A DNA stretch of 64,000 nucleotides from Solea solea (Eukaryota; Chordata; Actinopteri; Pleuronectiformes; Soleidae), in the NCBI RefSeq assembly GCF_958295425.1, contig NC_081144.1, positions 7,107,186 through 7,171,185 on the forward strand, written 5' to 3'. The notes beneath the pieces are model-generated. The model worked only from the letters and a program-made list of their open reading frames with translations. It searched no databases and was not told the DNA's origin. Below are positions 23,881 through 37,064 of this stretch, one piece after another. Positions within the stretch are counted from its first letter, which is position 1, and the number at the start of each line of letters is the position of its first letter. The position numbers were made by a program, and so were the translations under genes.

Positions 23881-25505
23881 AGTGAGTGAGTGAGGGTTTT
23901 GTCAAAATGGCTGCTGTGCAAAGCGCCCGTTGCATTTCCTTCAGTTTACCTCAGTATCTGACTTTTTTTGTTTTCCGCAGTAAGCTGCCATGTCTCTGTG
24001 CTTACGACAACCCTCAGTCAGTGTGTCTCTCTGATAACACACATTATCTAATGCAATATTATGCTTCTACACTGTCCCATTATAATGCCACTTACTGTGA
24101 CCAAATGATGCACTGAGTGTGATTTCAATACAAGATCTCAATGTGTTTCAGAAATACTGCCAGTACCTGATTACACTTGCCTGCATTTGTCGCCACTGTT
24201 TAAATCCACGTGAACAGGACACATCAGATGATGAGGCAAATGTGAATACAGGTCAATTTATAGCACACTTTAGATTTTTATTTATTTTTTTATTTCCTTT
24301 CACTGCTCACTACAGTCACATGACCACTGGATATCTTAAGTTTTATGGGGGACAGAGACTGGGAGTTGTGTGTGTGTGTGTGTGTGCACGTGTGTGTAGA
24401 CGTGTGGGGGCTGTTTAGCAGACATGGTGCAAAAACACTGGGATATGTAATTACCATATACAGTACAGGTCTGCATGCGTTGGTTACATTGCTCATTCCT
24501 AAATGTACATCTCTGTGTGTATGACTTCAGTCAAACAACCTTAGTTTTGTATTAAATCTGTGGGTTTGTCTGCTTTGTTGTGTAGATTTTACAACTGCCA
24601 CTGAAACTGCGCCGTTTCAGCTGTGCAAAGACAGCTGGAGAGCACCATTCACGCTTTCTCCTTTTGTTTTGTTGTAAACAAACACTGGGATTTAAAAAGG
24701 GAAAACATCCAAAGTTTCCGTAGATCATTTGCCGCCTTGTCAAAATGTGTCGTGACACCACTTTGAAACACGATGTCTTGTCTCCTCTATTACTCGCTGT
24801 ACTTCTGTATTATTGTGCGTATGTGTATCGCTTATGTCTATTCATTTATTTTTTGGGGGTTTTGTGACGTAGATTGTAGGACATTATTTGAGTCAATGCC
24901 ACAAAGACACATATCACTATGCTCTTCCAGATTTGCTCTTTTGTTTTTGTGTCTTTCTGTGTCTCTCGTTTATGTCCCATCAGTGTTGTTGTGCTGAACA
25001 GGAAGCACCGGGTTCGCCACTGAACCTGCTCTTTCTGAGTGTTAAGAACGCCGGGCTTCATGCTTACATCATGGACATACTGTATACTGCCAAACATGCA
25101 GGACCGTACCAAACTCCCCTCTTGAGCGCTTAGTCCTCCACTTCATCCCTGATGCAACTTTGTTCTTAAGACTCATTTTATTTTCATTTTTTTATCCTCC
25201 TCCTCCTCTCTCTCTCTCTTCTTCATCATCTTTTAAAGCATCGGAGGACAGCCAGGTTGTGTCCTCTAGCTGTGTTTCTTCGTGTCTAGTGTCGTGGTGC
25301 GCGTGTTCATGTCAGTACTTGTGCCTACTGTGGATCGCATGCTTTAGCCCTTGACTGGACACAAACGTTGCTCACAAACTCCTCTTGACCCTTACGTGGA
25401 CAAACGTTGCGGATCCTTATAAAGTAATCAAGGGAACCAAATAACTTAATACAAATTTATCATATGTGTGAACAGTTCTGTAAAAAAAAAAAAATACAAA
25501 TAGGA

Positions 25506-25511
25506 AATAAA
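25506..25511 (+). terminator. Candidate syt2 poly(A) signal, distal
   Basis: AATAAA in 'aggaaataaaggcc' followed within 50 bases by GT-rich 'gctgtgtgtt', the classical order of signal and downstream element. Confidence 0.4.
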
Positions 25512-25540
25512 GGCCTTTTAACTACCCTGACTCATTTGTG

Positions 25541-27291
25541 TTTAATATGCTGTGTGTTCAACCCTCGCTGCTTCGTCCATGTCACACAAGGAAACAATTG
25601 GTTTTATTCCTTTATGATTTATTAAGCAAAGTCATTATTCAACTGTCATCAACACATTTCACACTTTTCTCTGCATAGATCAAAGTATTTACACACGAGA
25701 CACATGAAAACATTGGTGAATGAGTGAATCAGTCGGCTGCATGCGACCAAAAATAATAATACTGGTGTTAGAACATGTCGCCCTATTTGGACTCTACAAA
25801 AAAACCATGTTTAAGCAACACATCAAACACTGTAGACTTAAATGTCTCCAGCTCACCAGGTAACAGGAAGCTGAGTTTGACAGTTTCATATATTACATGA
25901 TGATACAAACACAGTGCTCAACAAATGTATTAGCCACAGGCACCCTAAATTAACACCATTGGTAATTATCCAAATCATTTTTTAATGTTTCTGTAGTGGT
26001 TAATACACCAATATGTCGAAGCGCTTTAACCAATATGATATTTTTAATGCTAAAATCTCATTATTATTGTTCAACTTTACTGTTTTACAAAAAAAAACTA
26101 CACATAGCATTATTATTTATTAATTAATATGTTAAATTATTATTGATTTAGTTATTTACTTGCATTCCTGAACAGAACATTTTGTTTTAGTGGTTGAATG
26201 TTATGCTTCTGACAACTTCTGACTTCTCAGACAAGAGGTTTTTGTAAGATTTGGTCAAATAAACTTGTTAAGCACTGTAAAACACTCTTTTTTAAAAAAA
26301 CATGAATCTATTTACCTCTAGAATAAAGTGATGATAAAGTGTTTTTTCTCCACTAGGAAGAGCTATAAAACAGTGGTCTTTTTCATATGTTTATTGCTGT
26401 AACACAGTGATATGAATGTAGCCTCTTAAATGATCCAGAAAAGCAGCTGAACGTTATGATGAAAGTAGGACTAAGTAATTTGACTCATATGCCACATAAT
26501 TCCTCAAACTCTGGATTTTAACGCCAGTGGCTGATTTTTGTTCCATCGCCTCGTGCAAGAATATGCACAAATAAATAAATAAATATCTCTCAAACACAAG
26601 ATAGAACATGATCTTTGCCACAAACACAGTTTCTCTGTTACGTCTCGCCATTCTGCCGTTTCAAAGATGTGCTTTTAAAAAATTAAAAAATGCAGAACAG
26701 CAAAATAAAGGAAACCACTCTGAAGCGGATACTGTGCTGCAAGTGATGCCTGTGTGATTAAAGATCAAAAGTGCTTTTACCCAGAACCTGGATTTTTAGG
26801 GACATTTCTTTAAAGTACTACAAAATTATTTAAATACAAAGACTCCCTTGAAAAGGACAGAAATGATAAAAAGTGATTGTCAGACTATTTCTTTTTTTAA
26901 AAAAACAACTCAGTTGTCTAAAAGCAATCTATCTTTTCTCTGCCTGGTGTTTCACTCCTTTCTTTAGAACAGATCGTTTGCAGGGTTTCATTTTACCTGA
27001 GTCTGGTTTTAAATCCTGAATGGAAAATTCATTTTAATTAATTAATCGAAACCAATTTTGGAGCCTTTAATGATGCCATGTTTTCAAACCCAAACACAGC
27101 ATAGCAGAGCAGAGCAGTGCTGCAACACAAGAGTAATATAAAACCACACCAGTATCACATTACAACAACATAGAACTTAAGTTCCTCATTCAAACATGAT
27201 TTATAACAATATATGGATTATGAAATGAAATGTTTTATGTTTTAACAATAAAACACATATATAGCTAATCCAGAAAGGTTTTTTGACATTT
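25541..27291. other. Spacer between the convergent syt2 and ppp1r12b ends
   Basis: AT-rich DNA between the distal syt2 poly(A) candidate and the ppp1r12b poly(A) candidate. No exon, RNA gene or clearly bounded repeat recognised. Confidence 0.6.
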
Positions 27292-27297
27292 TTTATT
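27292..27297 (-). terminator. Candidate ppp1r12b poly(A) signal
   Basis: AATAAA on the minus strand about 450 bases beyond the stop codon at 27,742. It would give a short 3' UTR for the leucine-zipper form. Confidence 0.4.
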
Positions 27298-27741
27298 GTC
27301 CTACTGTCCAAACTTTTCACTTTACAATGTGAAACTAATCCATTTTTTTTTTATTTTTATGGCACAGCAGTAACATACACTTCTGTCGCTGAACATTTCA
27401 GTAGTAATCAATTTCTTTCCATTCATGAATTAGATCATTAAAATACTTTCTCTCTTTTTTTTGTAAAGTAACAAACTTCTCAGAGAGATTAAGTGGATAA
27501 TAATATCAGACGCAGTATCTTCATGCAAACCCCTGGATTTACAACTGGTCCCTATTTGATTAGTGTAAAATACTTTGTATTAAAAAAATAACAGAAACCC
27601 ATTTAAGTGGAAACAGTCACGGAAACTCATGTAAAACTCTGTTTTTGATTCTGCACCAGTTATTTCTCACCAGAGAGGAGGCACAACTTTGGATGTCAGG
27701 GATATTTAAACTGTGTCCACGGAGCTTCAGATAATCTTTTT

Positions 27742-27828
27742 TCATTTGGACAGTTTGCTGATGACTCGAATGAGCGCCCCGTTCTCATCCTTCAGCCTCT
27801 GGTTGTCTGACTTGAGCTCTGTTAAGAT
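27742..27828 (-). CDS. ppp1r12b: ppp1r12b alternative last exon, leucine-zipper form
   Basis: Follows acceptor 'gctgtcccag' in phase 0 and encodes 28 residues ending [13 protein letters not shown] before TGA. This is the near-invariant leucine-zipper end of MYPT1/MYPT2, which binds cGMP-dependent protein kinase I and lets nitric oxide signalling activate the phosphatase (known for the family). It is used instead of the exon at 30,132-30,266. Confidence 0.9.
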   Translation of the reverse strand: MLTELKSDNQRLKDENGALIRVISKLSK

Positions 27829-30800
27829 CTGGGACAGCAGAGGGAAAGAAACATCACAGTTACTGGACTATAATTCAACTATATTGTTATTTTTAAAGCG
27901 TCACGTACGACGACACAATTCAGCGGTGCCATTAGTGGTCAAATAACTGCGGTCACCCCTAACGCTGGACTTAAAGTCATATCTAAGAAGAGTTAGAGGA
28001 CAATGAGGACATGCTTTGTTTTGTGGCACTGGATCATGCAGTGAGGAGTGATTGTGACAGTATATGATCCGTGTGGATGGAGAGGATGAAGTCAGGAGAA
28101 GAGACAAACTGACAGGGTCAGCTTTACTAAATCTAGGTCACGGCTCTCATGAGGAGCAACGGCTAAAAATATCAACACCCTTTGTCAAAGTTTGAACCTC
28201 TGATGTGACAAACTGCACTAAAGTGAGATGTTAAACTGTTTGTACATGTTGAACATATATCACACTATGAATATAATCATAATATTAATTTAGCTCAGCA
28301 AAACTGACAGAAATGATCTATCTGTTGACATGGTCTGTCATGGGTTTTTATGAGCACATTATTTTTTCTCAAAGCATTTCCACACACTGACGATAACATC
28401 ACACAAGTGGAATAAAAGACATTTTGGATCTGGTTTTTTTTTGGTAAATAAACAGGGATACAGCTTGATTGACTTCCTTCTTCCTGCTTCTGTGATTGTT
28501 GATTGTCGGCCCCTCCCTGATGTGTTTCACCTGTGCTCCATTCTCCTCATGTATTTAGTCCCTGTGAACCCAGTCTGCTTTGGTTTGGACACTCACTCAG
28601 TTCTCTGTTCTCTTGGATTTTGGTCTCCTGTGGTCTGCCTTTAAGTAAGTAAGTTGTTTGGTTGTTGTTATTATTGATAATTAAAGATAACCTTTAGTTT
28701 CAAGCTCTGCTTTTGGGCCCTCAGGTACCTGTATTATGACAATATATGAAGATATATGTTGAGCCACATGAGTTCTCTCATGCTTGCAGGCTTCATGTTA
28801 AGCAAAGAGTCCTTCAAGTAAGTGAATGCTTGTATTACCAAAACAGCAGCATATCCCTTCAAAGTAACATACTTTAATTGTTATTTAATTCCCTGATATG
28901 ATTCATGAACCAACACAGGAATAACATCCGCCACGTCTCTGTCTAGTGTTTGGTCAGAGGCTCAGGACTTTTTCAAGAGTCATTTCACACATTTAGTGGC
29001 TTTTTCTTGGCTTTGCACCGATTACACGGCATATTACACACTGCATATTTCACAGTTTCAATATCAGTGACCACTATCCACCTTATTCATATATGGCCCT
29101 CGATACTTTGCATGAATTATGGGCGTGTCCTGTCGCTGAAGCAGAACAAGCGTTTTCCTTGGTAACTGGAAGCTAATTTGGGAACATCATTGATCATTCA
29201 TTGCTTCCTTTTTCCAAGTGTAAAGTTAACACTAAAAGTCAAATTGATACCATATGTGATTAGGATGAGATACAATCAGGATTTGTTTTAAATTAAATTA
29301 AATTAAATTAAATTAAATTTAATTTAATTTAATTTAATTTAATTTAATTTAATTTAATTTAATTTAATTTAATTGCTAACATAAAACTCTTTCAAAGTCT
29401 CTTTAACGCTGCTAGACTGCTTTTGCTGTGTGTAAATATCACTGTATTTCCCAAATAATAATAATAAATGTAAAGAATGAAGTCCATCGCTACAGACGCT
29501 GAAGCTATGAACTGAAAAACTCTGCATATATGAATTTACAGAGCAATAAGTTCATTCCTTTTGTTAAAAGAGGTGCTCTCAATTATTTAAGGGCAGATAT
29601 AGAACCACGTCACAGCCTTAGTGTCCCACATCACCAAGCCTGGGTTTTAGTCTCAACCTTGGGTGATTTACAAACTGCAGGATGCTCCAGTACTGCAGGA
29701 ACAGCGCGATCCTGAAGCCAAGCTGCTGCTGCTGCTGCTGCTACTACTTCTGCCTCCGGAAGATCCACCCATAATCTTTTCTCCAGTAATAAGGTGGAAT
29801 ACATGCATAAGATTCCTTGTGCAGTGATTGTGTCATGTGAAGTCTCATGCAACATAAATGCAATTTAAAAAATAATAATATAAATAATAAGAATGATCAG
29901 AGATGTCTTATACGAGAGGGTTAAAAATGGTTAAAATAAAGAGTGTGAAGGAAGTTGCATTGCAGTCTTGGGGGGGAGTGAAGATAGGGAAGTGCAGGAC
30001 CTGCCTGAGAGGGACACAGCAGAGGACGAGGGCACAGTAGCGGCACCAGGAGGAGAGAGGAGTGTAGAAGTTATGTGGCTGAGGAAGGGAGGGCGAAAAA
30101 AGGAAAAAGGAGGACGGGTGACCCCGGAGGATCAGAGGTCCTCTGTCTCCGGCATGGAGGCCCTCTCAGAGAGGCGGGCAAGGACACGCAGCATGGCTCT
30201 ATTCTCAGCCAGGAGACACTCGTTCACCCTCCGCAGGGTCTGGACCTGAGCCAGAGCAGGGACAGCCTGCACAGAGGAGGAGAGAGATACAGAGAGGGGG
30301 CAGACACAGAGAGAGCATGCAGGGAAGCAGGCCATGTGCAAAGAGAGTGTTGTAGAGAATGTGCACAGGGACAGGGAAGGAAGAAAGAACTGTGGATCTG
30401 ACGGACTTTATCAAAGACATAAATAATTCATGAAATTTGAGCGAACAAACAGATTCGAGGACAAACAGCAAACAAAACACATCATGGAACCAGCTCTCTC
30501 CACGAGCTCTTTGTAACTCAACTGTGTGGAGAGTGGTGAGGTGCTGGCATGTTGTTATATGCCTTTGGAAAGAAGAGGGAATTCAAATACCCATAAAACT
30601 ATTTTACACTTTGCACAGGAGCCTGGCCAGTTAAAAATCAAAGGGAGGGATGGAAAGGATCCAACACACACACACACACACTCTCTCTCTCTCTCTCTCT
30701 TCCCTCAGCCAGACTCCTCTTGTTCTGATTTATGAGGTAAACCCCAGTGGTTGCACTGTGGTTTGACACCATTCCTGAGAGGAAACCACGGAACACACAC

Positions 30801-33800
30801 ACACAGACGCTTGTCTCTCTACAGTTGTGAGCACACCCAATTCCCTTCCTAGCCCTCTTACCCTTACCTTAACTGGCTCAACTAAATTCCCTAATCCCAG
30901 ACCTGACCCTAATCTAACCTTAATCCAAACCATAACCATAAAATCAAAGAGAGCCAAATGTGAGGACCTGCTCAAATGTATGAGATGGTTTTCAACCAAA
31001 CTTTTTCCTTATGACCTAATAAAGACATTCTCTCTCACACACACACACGCACACACACACTGGTTTCCATGACTTCAGAGGACATTGCATTGACTTGCAT
31101 TAATTTCCTGGAGACTTACTCTACACTTAACCATATAGTTACTACTGGCCTGACCCTAACCCTGACCCTAACGTGTCTTTATCTTAAATTGTCCCCATAA
31201 GGAAGACAAGTCCCCTGTGTAAACAGATTCCCACAACATAAGGAATACCAGGTACACACACACACATGTTTCCATAGCTATTCTTCTCAGGATGCTGCAT
31301 TGACTTCCATTCATACTGACAGCCTGACCAAAGACATCCCTAAACGTAACCATAACTGCTTAATCTGTAATGATGATTTTAACCCAACGACAATTCACAT
31401 CCTAACTTTAACCACAGCCCCAGAAATAAGGTTCATTAAGCCTCATTAAGTCCAGGCTTTGGTCCCATGAGGACTACTGGTCCTGGAAAAAGTCAGTGTT
31501 TATATCAGAGGACGTCCTTAAAGTAAAAAAACACACACACATACACAGAGAGAGATAGACACAAACATAGACATCTAGCTTTTTCATACACCAGAACACA
31601 TTCTCAAAGTTCTCTCAGTGCAGCACAGTGTATTATGGAGTGATGCCCTTGGCAAGAGGAAAGAACAGAATGAGGAGAGAAACAGAGGGAGAGCACATGG
31701 TGACCAGTGCACACTCGCGTGCTGGAGACGTCTCTACATACTTGCTATTGATTAGGCTTCGGGAGCAGCGGGTAGTAAATCATCTTTGCGCCGAGACATT
31801 TAAGACTCTATACGCTCGTGAATATTTGAACGTGAAGAAAAGGACACACTGTGCAACTGCTGTGAAACACTGATCTTAACCATGGGGCCTGCCTGCTACT
31901 GCACCTGCAGGTTCAGACCTGAAGAAGAAGAAGAAGAAGAAGAAGAAGCACCTCCTACTGACAGAAAAGTGACCACAAGCAAACCAGAGAGGAAGACGTG
32001 CTCGTGTAACAGCTACATGAGAAACATAGCAGTTGTAACACACACACACAGACAATATGGTGTTACAATGAGAGCAGCTGCCATTCAGTTTGCCCTTAGA
32101 GGACAAAAACAACACGTCCATATCTGCTATGTTGCTGCTATATTTCCTTTCCACCAGGTGTCATGAGATAGCAGGTGAGGGATTCAATCTAAAAATAACA
32201 TGTGGACATTTTGTTGAGAATCGGTGGCTTGCTAAAGCAGAAGAAGAAGAAGAAGAAGAAGAAGAAGGAGTGACTTAGTGATCGGTGCCGTCTCCCTGAC
32301 CTGTTTCATTACGGATCTGTGTGTCTGTGTCTCCCTATGACGTGATGCACGTGTGTGTCCCACGCGTGTAAACATGCCCAAGTCTCTGACAGAAGAGAAT
32401 CACGTGAAGGTGATACAGCGACTACCACTCACCGTCCCCACCCCAGCCTGCCCTCAGGGCTGGTACCCACAGCGGAACCGCAGTGGGGCGTCCTGCTGAA
32501 GGAACCACGACAACAACACGGGGGGGTCAAACATCTGCACATCACACTGCTGTATGTGTCTGTCCCATTTCATCATGTGCTCCTCGGTGTCTGTATGCTA
32601 TGCTGCCTTACACTGGAGCCAAGATTTGACCTCTCCTGAGACAAATATAACAATGTTTTGCCTTAACAATCAAACTGTAAGAGTGTGTTTTATTGGGAGT
32701 GTGTCTATTCAGGCCTGAAATCACTCTCTGCTGCCATTTCCCACGTCTCTTTGTGAAGGAGAAAACACAGTGTGGCGCAGGAATGTCTCACAAAAGCAGG
32801 TCTTTTGGTTTTTGGACAGGAGTTTGGTATTTAGCTGGAACTAGGTCACAGTGTTCACCCCAACAGTGGGATAAGTGGAGCAGGGGAGCAGTAGTGGAAG
32901 CTCCTCCTCAGCCTGGTAGGAAGCAGCCACAGCAGAGCACTGTGGGTAATGGCCCTAAAAGCATTAACCTTCCTTTCTCCTTGACTCTGAACCCACTGTG
33001 TCTGTGTAAGTGTGGCCCTGGAGAGAATAAACGTGTCGCTTTTCTCTTGTAAAAACACTTTCTCTGCTCCACTTAGACTATAAGGAGATTGGCTGGAGGT
33101 GTGTGCTTAAGGAATATTAGTGTTGTTGTTATTGGAAGAAAAATGTATACGACAAAAGAAGATGCCATTTCAACACAAGGGAAGTAGACGTATTATTATT
33201 ATTCTTTTTTTGCATTTACTGACCTTTATCTCCTCTTCCATGTCTGACACTCTTTTCTCCAGAACTCTTTTTTCCTGTAAATAACAAAAGAAACACCTGA
33301 ATTCATATCTACGAACGTCTGTTACTCTACAATTAAACTAAATTATAAAGAACAGGACCGAGAAACGCGGGATTCAAATGCCAAAAAGACACTTACCCTT
33401 TTCTCTGATTCAAGTACTGATGACTTCTCTGATAACCTGTCGTGTCTCTACAGAGTAGAACGATGCTGTTATTAGAATATTTTTTGAGCTGGAGTCCATT
33501 AACTATTAAGTCGTGACCTTTCTTGAGCACCCACTTTGGAAAATGACAATGGTGCAACAGAGGGGGGGAACAAATGAATGAGCAGCCACTGTACCTGAGT
33601 GACTTTCTCCAGCTGGGTACGAATCTTAACCAGTTCCTGTTTGCTGTCCTGCAACCTGGACTTCAGCCTCTCATTCTCGTGCAAAGCGTCAGCGTACATC
33701 TGAAACAGAAGAAAATGAAGGGATAAAAAGCTGCGGTTAGTGAAATACTTGAGTTAACTTACATGATAAAGTTCCAGTATGTCACAGTTTGAAGGGTTCA

Positions 33801-36800
33801 GTGGCAGAAATTCAATATATTACTCATAGGTTTGTTTGTTTGAGTCTATAATCGCTTTGGTTTCCATAGCCTATATAAGAATTTATCAGTACTTGGGAAA
33901 GGAACTGGGCTTGTAACTGCAGGGTTGCCAGTTGAAATCCTGGGACAGGTCAAGGGCTAGGGGGGCCCTGAGTAAGGCACCCTATCCCACATTGTGTGTG
34001 TGTGTTTACTGCTATTTATAACTGGTGTGTAATGAGGATGGGTTAAATGCAGAGGTCAAATTCACTATCACTAATTGGTGTGTGTACAAAAATAACTGAT
34101 TCTAATTCTACTTCAGGCGAGGGCCATATGGAGAACCATCTTGTTTCTACAGCAGCCTGGTTGGATAAACCAGCCAAAGCACGCATTTTGCTTTTTGAAG
34201 TGGAAGCTAACGATACAAACAAAGAATATTTTCCTTGATTTCTGTTATGCCAAAGCGCTGTAGTTCCCAGAAGCATTTTAGGAAAAGGCGGGATGAGCGG
34301 AAGAGTCCTCCGTTTGCTACAATCTGCAGTCTCACCATTAGATGACACTAATTTCTACACATTGGACCTTAATAGCTCTATATGATGAGGTGACATAGGG
34401 AAGAAAATGGGTCAGCAATGGACAGGAAGTTAGCGGAAAGCCGATGTCACTGACTGCAGCTTTAGGGAATAGCATTTTTTTAAAAGTTCAGATTTAAGTC
34501 AACAAAAACGATTGTATATATGCACACCCTTTCAGTTTAAGTACAGTTAAAACTTCATCTGCTTGCCCTTGGGGAACATTCTATACGTGAGTGTCTGCTC
34601 AGTGGGCGTGGTCTGAAGTCCCTCCTTAACACCTCACCAGCAGCTCATCTTCTCATCAAGACTCAATCCTCCCCTGCTCTTAAAGGAGATTTAGTTACTC
34701 TTAATTTGTTCTAGGGGTGTCAAATTATCGCAATTCATTGCAATGAATTAATTAATTACAGTCGTATTTAGCATGTTATGTTTTTTAATCGCGTTAATCT
34801 AATTTTTAATCTCTAACTTCACGGTTTCTGTATGTGAGTTGCTTTTTTTTATAAAATCTGTTTTTATGTGTTGGACTTCTTGTGCTTGAGTTGTTGGGGT
34901 TGGAAAACAATGGCTAGTCGCACCCTGAAGTGGACACTGGCTGTCATTGTGTTTGGAGGGCAGGATGAGGAGGAGGTGAGAGTTCTCCACCCAATTGAAC
35001 TGGACATTTACATTTTGACATGTATATTTAAATGAAATACCTCAAGTTGAGGGCTTTTCTAAGTAATTTTTAGGTGCGATTAAAAAAAGAGATTAATGAA
35101 TTAATTACAGATCACAATTAATTAATTGCTCATTTTTTTAATCTCTTGACAGCACTCATTTTTTTCTCCAATCTTTTTTTCATAAGCACATTTTAAAACC
35201 AGGTTTTCTCTGGTTTCCCCCCACAGTCCAAAAACATGCAGATTTGGGGATTAGGCAAATTGGACACTCGTAATTCACCGTAGATGTGAGAATAAGTGTG
35301 GATGGTTGTCTCTATGTGGCTCTGTGATGGAATGGCGACCAGTCCAGGTTGTACCCCGCAACCCTCATGTGGAGGATAAAGTGGTAGAAGATGGATGGAT
35401 GGATGGATTTTTAACACAGGTGGACCAAAGTGCAGTGCATCAACTCTTTAAACCTGATCCGTCACCCCGTTTGTGTTCTGTCCACTGGGTACTTAGCTTT
35501 ATTGCCCCATAACACCATGTATGCATATATAAATCTGTATGGTGACCCTAAAGTCAAACTTTAAGCATTACTGCTGGTTTGACACTCACTGGAGTTTTGC
35601 TTGTTTAAAGTGAATGAATGGTTCCAACCTTCTTGTAGTCTTTGGTGGCAGAGTCTTGTTCCTGTTTATTGAGCGAGGCCAGTCTTGTCTCTCTTCGTGT
35701 GTAAGAGCTGGTGCGGCCCAGTGGCTTTTCTGTGGCACTCTCTCCACTGGAGTCATATCTGGAGGCGACACAGGTCACACTCAGAAGATACTGTAGCTCT
35801 ACTTGATTCAGGACATGTGTTTCTTTACTTCAGTATTTCAGTACAGTGCAAAAAAACAAAGCATACAAATCTTACCTTGACAGTCTGTCATGCTGAAACA
35901 CAAAGAGAAAAAAGCCACATGAGCTTGATCACTACAGAGTCGGAACACTGTCTGCAAGCTGCCCTGCTGAAAATAGATTCTGATATATTTGTTTGATAAA
36001 ACCAAACAAAGGCTGGACTGAATTTATTTCCCGTTTCAAGACAACGAAGAACAAAAACCCAACTTCCAAAGTGAATTATCGCAGTGTGTTCAGAGGCCTG
36101 AGTGCACACAGAAGTGAGATACAATTCACCCTGCTGCTGCAGTGACAGGGGTCACGTGGGTCAAAGTTCCCCACTGAGCCCAGTTAATCTGAACTGCGGC
36201 AGAAAGATGACATCATGACATCAGGAGCAAAGTATCTGCAGCATGACGAGTGCATGGCTGACCTCTGCATGCAAGCTGATAGCAGACTGTCCTGGCAGGT
36301 TTCTGCTGTGTCTGCCTCTGTGTACGGGGCTGCCAAGCTGCCTGCGGTGATCACATACTGTATTTGTTTACCCTCAGGTTTGGACGCTGAGCTACATTCA
36401 CACTAGCTCTATGTAATTTCTCTAACCGTGTCTTTTTTCATTGTTCACATTCCTTAAAGGTCCAGTGTGTAAGAAATACTGACCTTTTAATGTGACACTG
36501 TAACAAACAAAGGACTCTTCCAATCACCCCTCCCTTTCCCAAGCACATCATGGGACTACTTTGCATACCAGGAAGAACATCATTTATCATTTATTTGCCT
36601 AAAGTACATATAAAAGACTATGAAATCCATCTATCTATCTTCTACCACTTTATCCTAGTACGTAAGGTACACAGGTCGCCAGTCCACCACAGGGCCACAT
36701 AGAGACACTGTCACGCTCAATTTCAAGTCAAATTTGCCTATTTCCCAAATCTGCATGTTTTCAGACTGTGGGAGGAAACCGGAGAACCGGGAGAAAAACC

Positions 36801-37015
36801 CACACCCACACGGGGGAGAACATGCAAACTCCATGCAGGAAGACCTGCATGTTATTCTTGCCTCTTGCTGCAAAGGAGAGAGTCTATGAAAACCGTAATT
36901 TAAAGTGATTATACACTATTCAAACATATTGGTAGTATATTAAATTTCTGCCAGAAAAACGAGCAAACTTCTAAATATATATATATATATGTATATATAT
37001 GTATATATATGTATA

Positions 37016-37064
<49 letters not shown>

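Larger units (their letters stand above)
19268..25540 (+). other. syt2: Probable syt2 3' UTR and downstream flank
   Basis: Follows the stop codon at 19,265-19,267. AT-rich and largely free of defined transposons for its first 4 kb, as expected for a long neuronal 3' UTR. It holds a TTG tract (20,055-20,084), a UG-rich tract (20,198-20,238) that could bind CELF-type proteins, and AATAAA signals at 19,593, 22,195 and 25,506. A reversed retroposon copy lies at 23,640-23,880. Where the transcript ends is unknown; 22.2 kb or 25.5 kb are the better candidates. No convincing protein-coding frame was found. Confidence 0.5.

Noticed and set aside
24119..25354. Short frames in the syt2 3' flank
   Set aside because: Low-complexity translations of GT and CT tracts; no start context or domain features.
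31149..31172. Telomere-like CCTGACCCTAACCCTGACC
   Set aside because: Only two or three irregular units inside a dispersed module; not an interstitial telomere.
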